The notes under the pieces were generated by a model, which saw only the letters and a program-made list of their open reading frames with translations, was not told the DNA's origin and made no database searches. Shown here one piece after another: positions 26,453 through 33,307 of a stretch of 64,000 bases of DNA; the stretch's first letter is position 1; each line of letters begins with the position of its first letter. The position numbers were made by a program, and so were the translations under genes. Origin of the DNA: Verrucomicrobia bacterium Tous-C9LFEB (GTDB lineage Bacteria > Verrucomicrobiota > Verrucomicrobiia > Methylacidiphilales > UBA1321); NCBI GenBank assembly GCA_002304345.1, contig NEUU01000004.1, positions 62,001 to 126,000 of the forward strand. Direction: 5' to 3'.

Positions 26453-26856
26453 GAAATCCTTTCGTGGCAGGTCGTGATTGCGGTAGTCGACCCTCACGAA
26501 CAACAAATAGAGAGCAAATAAACAAATGACAACGAAAAAACTGTTTAATAGTGGATTATTGATTTCAATTTTATGACGTAATAATCTAATGATAAGTATC
26601 TTAAATTGAAATTATTCATTTTTATTGAGGATTGAAATAAATAGCTGATTAATCTTTTCTAAATAGCTGACTTTTTGAGCAGTAGAAGTTTTCCCTTGGG
26701 CAGAGGTCCGTTCGAGTTATTTCACTGGTTTATTCGCCAGAAGCTTGACGCACCCTGTTTCTTGAGCTTATATTTATCGTAATCGATCTAAATAATTAAG
26801 TTTGAACGATGGGGCGGGGTTCCAAGGGAATCGGAACCAGTAGAAAGAAAAAGCCC
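26453..26856. promoter_or_regulatory. AT-rich divergent control region
   Basis: 404 bp between two divergent genes, far more AT-rich than its surroundings. No gene is visible. It should hold promoters for both directions. A direct repeat AAATAGCTGA occurs at 26639-26648 and 26661-26670, 22 bp apart (two helical turns), which is the layout of a dimer-binding site. TAATAATCTAATGATAAG near 26580 is a further AT-rich imperfect repeat. No assignment to a regulator is possible. Confidence 0.4.
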
Positions 26857-27792
26857 ATGAAAGCGCGCCTTCTGATTCCGCTGACGGTACTCCTCGTTGG
26901 GAGTTTGTCCGTCACTTACGCTGATTTCTCCACCGGTTTCGAAACGACAAACGGTTCCTACACGGCGGGGTCGACCATTATCGGTGTAGACGATAACAGC
27001 GCTCCGGGAACTAACGCCTGGACGGCGCTACTGGGAGGCGGAACGCTTTCCTCTGCCATGGGCATCACCACTACCAGTCCGCAGAGTGGCACGCAAGCCT
27101 TCCAGATTAACGATACGACAAATGCCCAAGCGTATGCTGCGTATGTGAATTTGACGAACACGGTGGTAAATTTCACGCAGCCGTACAAGGTTAAATTCGG
27201 GATGAATATCCTCAGTCTGGCCTCCCCGACTTCGAACAACCAGATCCAGTTTTACCTCGGAGCGTCAGTGACCGATCCTAATGGAAGCTTGGGTGGGCGT
27301 TATTGGACCGAGCTTCTCTACAACAATGGGAAGATCGAGTTGTATCGGAATGTTGTTGGCGGTGCCTCCAGTACACCGATTGTCAGCACTTCTCTTGCCC
27401 TCTATGCGCCGACCGCCACACTTACGACTTCCGGCACCTTTTCGAATGTCGTGACGAATACGAATGGCTATGTGACGTTCGATATTACCATTGATCCGCT
27501 GAGCAAAACCTACACGGGTTTTCAGATCACCAGTACGACGGGCGTGGTGACCGACCTGACTTCCACCGTAAATGGCGTGACCTTGCCATGGGTGCCCAAC
27601 AGCACTTCGAGCGGGTTAGTGGTGAATGCGGACCCGGCCTACAACCTGATGTTTGTGACAGGTACGGACGATATCGCCACGGTGAACTTCGATAACGTTT
27701 CGATCAGTAATGTGCCCGAGCCAGCGGCGTGGGCGCTGGTGGCGATTTCGGCTTTGGCCACGTTTGGTTATCGATGCCGTCGACGCCAGTGA
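26857..27792 (+). CDS. PEP-CTERM sorting-signal protein, paralog of the gene at 18188
   Basis: 311 residues from the ATG at 26857 (MKARLLIPLTVLLVGSLSVTYAD); a start at 26809 is possible but adds a Lys-rich stretch ahead of the signal peptide. The mature N terminus FSTGFETTNGSYTAGSTIIGVDD matches the protein at 18188. A long Thr/Ser/Asn-rich beta region follows, then DDIATVNFDNVSISNVPEP and the hydrophobic tail AAWALVAISALATFGYRCRRRQ. The shared 'D-FD-(A/N)-(I/V)S-(V/N)-S-VPEP' ending in both proteins suggests a common domain of about 250 residues. A short GC hairpin (ACGCC-N6-GGCGT) spans the stop codon. Confidence 0.9.
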   Translation: MKARLLIPLTVLLVGSLSVTYADFSTGFETTNGSYTAGSTIIGVDDNSAPGTNAWTALLGGGTLSSAMGITTTSPQSGTQAFQINDTTNAQAYAAYVNLTNTVVNFTQPYKVKFGMNILSLASPTSNNQIQFYLGASVTDPNGSLGGRYWTELLYNNGKIELYRNVVGGASSTPIVSTSLALYAPTATLTTSGTFSNVVTNTNGYVTFDITIDPLSKTYTGFQITSTTGVVTDLTSTVNGVTLPWVPNSTSSGLVVNADPAYNLMFVTGTDDIATVNFDNVSISNVPEPAAWALVAISALATFGYRCRRRQ

Positions 27793-27898
27793 CGGCGTTT
27801 AGGAGTTGTCAGATTCTTCCCTATCGGTCATGATGGGATGGTTCTATTTGACGATTAATTAATCGAATAACCTCTTTTATTTGCTCTCTATCCAGACC

Positions 27899-29080
27899 AT
27901 GAAAACGACGATTAAGACGGTCCTGCTTACCGGGGCCATGAGTGTTCTCGCGGCTTCCTCTTCTCTCACGGCGGCGCCCGTGGTGGAGAAATTGATCATT
28001 CTCGGGGATAGTATTTCCAAGCATGGTCCTGCCGTGGAATCGCTCGGTTGGTCGGGCAACTGGGGCATGGCCGCCTCGAGTGAGGATAAGGATTACGTAC
28101 ATCTTTTTCTGGCGAAGCTGACGGAATCGCAAGGGGGCAAAGCGCCGCAACTCATCATCTTCGCCGAGGGCGGCGGCACCATCACGGGCAAGGGCGCGGT
28201 GAAGGATAAGATCCAGGCGGTGGGCGCGGATCTCGCGGTCATCCAGCTCGGTGAAAACGACAAGGATGTCAGCGAAGCGGGCTATAAGACGCCGTATGAA
28301 TCGATCATCCAGGCGCTCAAAGCGGGCAATCCGAATGTACGCATTTTCTGTTTCGGGGTGTGGGGACAGCCCAATGCAAATGGGCCGAAGGACATCCCCA
28401 TTCGTGAGCTATGCCAGAAGTACGGGGCCACTTATGTCAGTCTTGCGGCAGCCAATCGCGACATGACGAATCGCGCCGGGGCTGAAAAACGTTTTACGCA
28501 TGCGGGGGTCAACTGGCATCCCGGTGACAAAGGCATGCAGGCCTACGCCGACGCCCTTTGGCAAGCGTACACCGATCCGGCAGCGGCTGCTACGGCAGAT
28601 GCGGCGGCGCTGGCGAGTGAAGTTTCGAAGCCGGTAGCGGCCACCGTGCTGATGACCGAGCGGTGGGACGGAACCTCCGGCTTGAAGTGGAATCCCGAAC
28701 CGAAGGTGGATACGGGCAGTGGCAAAAATGCGGCGAAGATTGTGTCGGCGGACGCGAATGGGTCGGTCATGCATGTCGTCGTATTACCGGTGGAAAAATT
28801 TCGTGGGCATACGATCCGGATCAAGGCGCGCATCAAGGGCGAGGCGATTTCTGAAAAACCGAAGCCGTGGAACGGCGTGAAGATCATGCTGCAACTCCAG
28901 AACGCGGAAGCGAAGATGGATTATCCGCAAGCCCCGACGACGGTCGGCACGTTCGACTGGACCGAGGTGAACTGGACCTGGCGTGTGCCGGAGAATATCG
29001 TTTCATCCAAGCTTGCCATCGGAATGGAAAAAGTGCAGGGCACGCTCTACGTCGAAAGCATCGAGATCGGCATGGAGTAG
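27899..29080 (+). CDS. secreted SGNH/GDSL hydrolase with C-terminal binding domain
   Basis: 393 residues from the ATG at 27899 (MKTTIKTVLLTGAMSVLAASSSLTAAP). SGNH blocks are visible: LIILGDSISKHG (catalytic Ser), IQLGENDKD (block III variant with Glu before Asn) and NWHPGDKGMQAYADALW (block V His). Residues ~235-393 form a second, beta-rich domain (WNPEPKVDTGSGKNAAKIV, GHTIRIKARIKGEAI, GTLYVESIEIGME) resembling a carbohydrate-binding module. The order of domains is the reverse of the CE2-like esterase at 4127. It is likely a second deacetylase of the same pathway. It ends 24 bp before the convergent glycosyltransferase locus. Confidence 0.85.
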   Translation: MKTTIKTVLLTGAMSVLAASSSLTAAPVVEKLIILGDSISKHGPAVESLGWSGNWGMAASSEDKDYVHLFLAKLTESQGGKAPQLIIFAEGGGTITGKGAVKDKIQAVGADLAVIQLGENDKDVSEAGYKTPYESIIQALKAGNPNVRIFCFGVWGQPNANGPKDIPIRELCQKYGATYVSLAAANRDMTNRAGAEKRFTHAGVNWHPGDKGMQAYADALWQAYTDPAAAATADAAALASEVSKPVAATVLMTERWDGTSGLKWNPEPKVDTGSGKNAAKIVSADANGSVMHVVVLPVEKFRGHTIRIKARIKGEAISEKPKPWNGVKIMLQLQNAEAKMDYPQAPTTVGTFDWTEVNWTWRVPENIVSSKLAIGMEKVQGTLYVESIEIGME

Positions 29081-29104
29081 TACCTGCTGGGGCGGCTCAG
29101 CCAG

Positions 29105-30175
29105 CTACGTGGTGAATGGCTTCATGTACGACGCGAAGCGCTGCGGGTAATTCAATTCCCGCAGATGGGTCGCGGCGGTTTCGTAGGCGGCTTGTGCCAA
29201 GCGCGGAATCCGCGCGCGCTGATGGTGCAGCGATTCGATTCGATCCGCCATGGCTTCCAGATTGCCGACCGGAGCGAGCAGCGCATTCACCTCGTCGATC
29301 AATAATTCCGTTCCGCTGTCGATGGCTGTCACCACCGGGGCGAGTCCATGCAGCATGGCCTCCATCAGACTCACGCTTGCGCCTTCGAATTCCGAGAGTT
29401 GCAGGAAAAGATCGTGCGACTCAAGCAACGCCTCCATTTCCCACGGTGGCAGCGCTCCGGTGAAACGCACCGGAATGGCGGTTTGAGCGTGCAAAGCGGA
29501 CTGCAGCTTGGGGAGATCGGGGCCATCCCCGGCGATGGTCAGTTCTGCAGGAACGCCGCGCTGGGCGAGGAGCTCGAGCAGCGGCGGAAGATCCAGCACG
29601 CGTTTTTGCAGGTGGAGGAGTCGTCCGTTGAAGAGGAGTCGCAAGGGTGCTTTGGCCGAAGGGGAATGGATTCGTGGGGGCGGGATGGGCATGTCCCAGT
29701 CGGGCAGGATGGGCATCGTTCCGGCGCGATGGGGGAGTTGCCGACCCAGCTTGAGCGCGCAGAGCGGGCTGACCGCAATGATGCCGCGCAGGTGGGAGTC
29801 CACCAGTTGCAGATTTTGATAATAGTAATCCTGATCGGTGTGACAGATTCCAACGAGTCGGCTCTGCGCGAGGAGGGGGGCACTGAGTTGGTGCGCGAGC
29901 GTCACGTAATCGAAGGCGTGATTGATCAAGTGAACGGCGTGGCGGTTTTTCTTGAGAAACGCGACGAGTTCGAGTCCCGTGCGAATGCGGTGATCATAGA
30001 ACGCGTCGATGTCGGCAACTTGGGTGAAACGGAAGGGTTGAATCTCCATGCTGGCCAATTCGAGGCGGACGCCCGCCGCTGGCAGCGTCTGCTTAAGCCG
30101 GTGCATCCACGAGAAGAGGCCGCTGATCGCGGTGCCTTCCGTGTGCCAGAGGATGCAGGGCAGCGGTGCCGTCAT
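29105..30175 (-). CDS. GT4-family glycosyltransferase (third of three tandem paralogs)
   Basis: 356 residues. GT-B fold of family GT4: N-terminal ILWHTEGTAISGLFSWMHRL, then ...LRLLFNGRLLHLQKRVLDLPPLLELL, LTIAGDGPDLPKLQSAL, and the C-terminal donor-site region SEFEGASVSLMEAMLHGLAPVVTAIDSG, with the Glu pair of the E-x7-E motif. It moves a sugar from a nucleotide donor to a growing glycan in the cytoplasm. Its start overlaps the stop of the upstream paralog by 4 bp (30172-30175), so the two are translationally coupled. The N terminus resembles those of the genes at 30172 and 31278 (WH-x7-G-x3-SW), showing local gene triplication. Confidence 0.88.
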   Translation of the reverse strand: MTAPLPCILWHTEGTAISGLFSWMHRLKQTLPAAGVRLELASMEIQPFRFTQVADIDAFYDHRIRTGLELVAFLKKNRHAVHLINHAFDYVTLAHQLSAPLLAQSRLVGICHTDQDYYYQNLQLVDSHLRGIIAVSPLCALKLGRQLPHRAGTMPILPDWDMPIPPPRIHSPSAKAPLRLLFNGRLLHLQKRVLDLPPLLELLAQRGVPAELTIAGDGPDLPKLQSALHAQTAIPVRFTGALPPWEMEALLESHDLFLQLSEFEGASVSLMEAMLHGLAPVVTAIDSGTELLIDEVNALLAPVGNLEAMADRIESLHHQRARIPRLAQAAYETAATHLRELNYPQRFASYMKPFTT

Positions 30176-31260
30176 GTGGGTTGGAGCTGGGGCGCCGCGG
30201 GTGAGGAGATACTTTTTGACTGCGGAGCGGCGAGCTTGAGAAAGGTTTCGCGATAGCCCAGATCTTCGACGAGTTTCTGGGCGCTTTGCCGGGATTGCTG
30301 CTTCAGCAGCATCAGGAAATCAGGCTGGGCGGCGTACGTTTCGAGTTGGTGAGCCATTTCGTTCATATCGCCGATCGGAACCTGCACGCAATTCATGTGA
30401 TTGACGAGATGGGACTGGCCGCTACGGGTCCGCGTGACGAACGGGGCGAGGCCAGCCATCATGCTCTCCAGCAGGGCGACGCTATTGCCCTCGTACTCGG
30501 AGACGAGCATGAAGATATCGTGATGGGAGAGCTCTTCCGGAATGTCCCAGGGAGCGATGACGTCCTTGAAGGTGACTTGCGCGGCGTAGGGAGCCAATCG
30601 TTGCTGGAGCTCCGCTTTTTGCAGTCCGTCGCCGACGAAGGTGAAATGAAAAGGTTTGCCTTTGAGTTTCTCGATGAGCGGGATGAAATCCAGAATCCGT
30701 TTTTGCTGCTGCCACATGCGGCCGAAATAGATGATGCGGACGGGATTTTCGACCTGTCGAGGGGGCTCGACCGGAGGTGGCGGGAGATTGAAGCAGGGGA
30801 TCAGGAAGATGCGGCCCGCGAGTTCGGGGAAGAGCACATTGCATACCTCGAAGGTGCGCTCGCTGACGCAGGCCAGGGCGGACCAGCGTTTGCGATGCTT
30901 GAGCAGGTGGTAGTAATAAAAGTCCTCGTCACTGTGGCACCAGCCGATCAGTTTGAGTCGCGGCGTAATGGTGGGAGCGACGCGATCAATCGCCTCCAGT
31001 ACATCGAAACAATAATTCACGATGTGCCACTCGTTGATATTGCGTTTCAGGAAGACCAATAACTCCGGCACCTTCTGAATCTTCACATCGAACAGCTTCT
31101 CTTCGTCGAGCGGGCCGCGTTCGCGACCGGGAAAGATATTGAAATCGACGATGGGCGATTGCACGTCGGGGGAATCTTTGAAAATCTCGCGATTGCGCCA
31201 GCTCCAGCTGATGACACCACTGAGGATCGCACCGTAATTGTGCCATTGGTAGATTTTCAT
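30172..31260 (-). CDS. GT4-family glycosyltransferase (second of three tandem paralogs)
   Basis: 362 residues. N terminus IYQWHNYGAILSGVISWSWR. Donor domain: VRIIYFGRMWQQQKRILDFIPLIEKL, FTFVGDGLQKAELQQRL, MLVSEYEGNSVALLESMMAGLAPFVTRTRSG, with the E-x7-E motif of GT4. The central WCHSDEDFYYYHLL segment is shared with its neighbours (CHTDQDYYYQNLQ, CHTDEDYYYMSLL) and is a useful marker for this subgroup. It sits 17 bp after the gene at 31278 and overlaps the next gene by 4 bp. It probably adds one residue of a surface glycan. Confidence 0.88.
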   Translation of the reverse strand: MKIYQWHNYGAILSGVISWSWRNREIFKDSPDVQSPIVDFNIFPGRERGPLDEEKLFDVKIQKVPELLVFLKRNINEWHIVNYCFDVLEAIDRVAPTITPRLKLIGWCHSDEDFYYYHLLKHRKRWSALACVSERTFEVCNVLFPELAGRIFLIPCFNLPPPPVEPPRQVENPVRIIYFGRMWQQQKRILDFIPLIEKLKGKPFHFTFVGDGLQKAELQQRLAPYAAQVTFKDVIAPWDIPEELSHHDIFMLVSEYEGNSVALLESMMAGLAPFVTRTRSGQSHLVNHMNCVQVPIGDMNEMAHQLETYAAQPDFLMLLKQQSRQSAQKLVEDLGYRETFLKLAAPQSKSISSPAAPQLQPT

Positions 31261-31277
31261 AAGAAAGAGTCCTGGCC

Positions 31278-32324
31278 TTAGTTGTTTAGAAAATTGATAA
31301 AGCGTTCCTTGTATCGGGCGCTCTCAATCTCGCGGCGAATGGTATTTTGCGCATCGGCTTTCATCGCTTGCAGGGAGTCGCGGTGTGTTTGGTAATAGGC
31401 GATCTGGCGGGCCATTTCCGCCATGTCACCGATAGGGACGAGGACGCCATTCTCGCCAGGCCGGAGTCGTTCCTGCCCGCTGCCGACACGGGTGACAAAC
31501 GGAGCGAGACCCATGAGCATGCTTTCCATCAGCGAAATACTGTTGCCTTCGAATTCCGAAACCATGAGGGAGATGTCGTGTTGCGCATACTCTTCGTTGA
31601 CCTCCCAGATGGGGATGGAGGGCTTGAAGATGACGCGCGATCCGAAGGGCTGCATCAGCTCGCGCAGTTTTTCCTTTTCCTGGCCTTCCCCGATGACGGT
31701 GAGTTGGCAGGGAGTGTCGCCGAGCAACCGCATTAATTCGACCAGATCGAGAATGCGTTTCTGGTGTTGGCACAGACGACCGAGATAGAGGAGTCGCAAT
31801 GGGTCGTGCGCCGGGGTGGGCTGGGGCTGGGCCGGAAGCGGGATGTTGTAATACGGGAGCAGGGCGACCCGGTTGGCGAGTTCCGGGAAGAGTGCCTGAC
31901 AGACATCCTGTGTGCGCTGGCTGACGGTGAGGATTCGATTCCACTGGGCCCGGTGCGTGAGCAGGCTCATGTAATAATAATCTTCATCGGTGTGGCAGGT
32001 GCCGATGAAGCGGAGTTTGCGAAGCAGATCCGGGGAGGATTGCTGAAGGACGTCGAGGTATTCAAAGGAATAATTGACGACGTGAAAGGCATCGGGGTGA
32101 TCGTTTAGGAGTGCGAAAAATTGCGCAGGAGTATCGATGCGCCGGTCGAAAAAACGCGTGGGATCGAAGGGGGCCTGGGGGGTGTCATTCATCGGTAGAA
32201 CGCGCAGATCCACGTTCTGCACGGTGATGTCGGGATCGTTCTTGAAGAGTTCGCCCAGCCTCCAGCACCAGGAGAGCACGCCGCCGACCGAGAGTGATTC
32301 TTTATGCCACAGGAAGACGTTCAT
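31278..32324 (-). CDS. GT4-family glycosyltransferase (first of three tandem paralogs)
   Basis: 348 residues. N terminus FLWHKESLSVGGVLSWCWRLGELF; subgroup marker CHTDEDYYYMSLL; donor domain LRLLYLGRLCQHQKRILDLVELMRLL, LTVIGEGQEKEKLRELM, MVSEFEGNSISLMESMLMGLAPFVTRVGSG. The GT4 E-x7-E motif is present. It starts 3 bp after the stop of the GT2 gene, so the group is read as one operon from the large fusion gene downward. Its closest relatives in the window are the next two genes. Confidence 0.88.
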   Translation of the reverse strand: MNVFLWHKESLSVGGVLSWCWRLGELFKNDPDITVQNVDLRVLPMNDTPQAPFDPTRFFDRRIDTPAQFFALLNDHPDAFHVVNYSFEYLDVLQQSSPDLLRKLRFIGTCHTDEDYYYMSLLTHRAQWNRILTVSQRTQDVCQALFPELANRVALLPYYNIPLPAQPQPTPAHDPLRLLYLGRLCQHQKRILDLVELMRLLGDTPCQLTVIGEGQEKEKLRELMQPFGSRVIFKPSIPIWEVNEEYAQHDISLMVSEFEGNSISLMESMLMGLAPFVTRVGSGQERLRPGENGVLVPIGDMAEMARQIAYYQTHRDSLQAMKADAQNTIRREIESARYKERFINFLNN

Positions 32325-32327
32325 GGA

Positions 32328-33302
32328 TCAGTCTTTCATTTTTTGCAGGAGCTTCTTGAGTTTTTGATTCTCCCTTATCAGTTGGTCGACCAGGGCGGGA
32401 TCGGTGGTCTTGGACTCGGCCAATTGCTGATCTTTTTTCTTCAGCTCGGCTTGAAGTTGATCGTGGGATTGGGTGGTTTTGGCGAGTTGAAAATCGTTTT
32501 CGTTGATTTGATGTTGCAGTGCCACGTTGGCGGCGGTCAGGCAATCGATGTGGGCTTTCAATCCGGCCACGCCGTCGGCCAGACGTTCGGGGAATTCCGC
32601 AGCGATCTTGTGCAGGGCAGCGAGGTAGGTCTGATGCATGTGCGCGGTATTGCCGGTCATGTTGCCGTCGTGGACTCGGTAATAGGCGAGCTTTTGGTCA
32701 AGATAGAAACCGGACTGCCGTTGAGCGGACAGCCGCAGCCAGAGTTCGTAATCGGCGTGACCGTCGAGCCCGGGTGTGAAGCTGCCGTAGCGGTCAATCA
32801 CTTCCTTGCGGACCAGAACCGCGTTGGGTGGAAAAAAACCGCCGATCAGCAACGAGATGAGAATATCGCCGGTCAGCGTTTGCCGGTAGAGACCTACGGA
32901 GTCGTGGTCGATGGGGGTGCCGGAATCGTCGCGTACGCGGGTGATGTCGCAGTAGGTGAATGCGTACGCGGGATTTTCGTCGAGGAGCTGGACTTGCCGA
33001 CGCAGTTTGTCGGGGTGAAGGTAGTCGTCCGCGTCGAGGAACTGAAGATAACGACCTCGCGCGAGTTGGATTCCGGCATTGCGCGCGCAGGCGAGTCCGG
33101 CATTGGACTGGTCATGACGGCGGAGTTGGGGGGGGGAGTCGAAGGCTCGAAAAACCTCGTCGAAGTTATCGGTGGAGCCGTCGTTGATGACGAGAATCTC
33201 GAAATCGGGAAGTGTTTGCTCCAGGCAGCTGCGCACGGCCTTGTGCAGGTAGTGGGCCTGATTATAGCACGGAATGATAATGGAGACGGCGGGTGTGGTC
33301 AT
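32328..33302 (-). CDS. GT2-family glycosyltransferase with C-terminal coiled coil
   Basis: 324 residues from the ATG at 33300-33302 (MTTPAVSIIIPCYNQ); the frame is open to 33371 but that part would overlap the upstream gene. GT-A motifs: VSIIIPCYNQAHYL, ILVINDGSTD, NAGLACARNAGI, and the metal-binding DxD in QFLDADDY. FTPGLDGHADYELWLRLS carries the acceptor-side ED-type motif. Residues ~240-324 are a charged heptad-like coiled coil (ALQHQINENDFQLAKTTQSHDQ..., QKLKKLLQKMKD), unusual for a GT2 enzyme and perhaps used to hold partner glycosyltransferases together. Confidence 0.88.
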   Translation of the reverse strand: MTTPAVSIIIPCYNQAHYLHKAVRSCLEQTLPDFEILVINDGSTDNFDEVFRAFDSPPQLRRHDQSNAGLACARNAGIQLARGRYLQFLDADDYLHPDKLRRQVQLLDENPAYAFTYCDITRVRDDSGTPIDHDSVGLYRQTLTGDILISLLIGGFFPPNAVLVRKEVIDRYGSFTPGLDGHADYELWLRLSAQRQSGFYLDQKLAYYRVHDGNMTGNTAHMHQTYLAALHKIAAEFPERLADGVAGLKAHIDCLTAANVALQHQINENDFQLAKTTQSHDQLQAELKKKDQQLAESKTTDPALVDQLIRENQKLKKLLQKMKD

Positions 33303-33307
33303 GGGCG

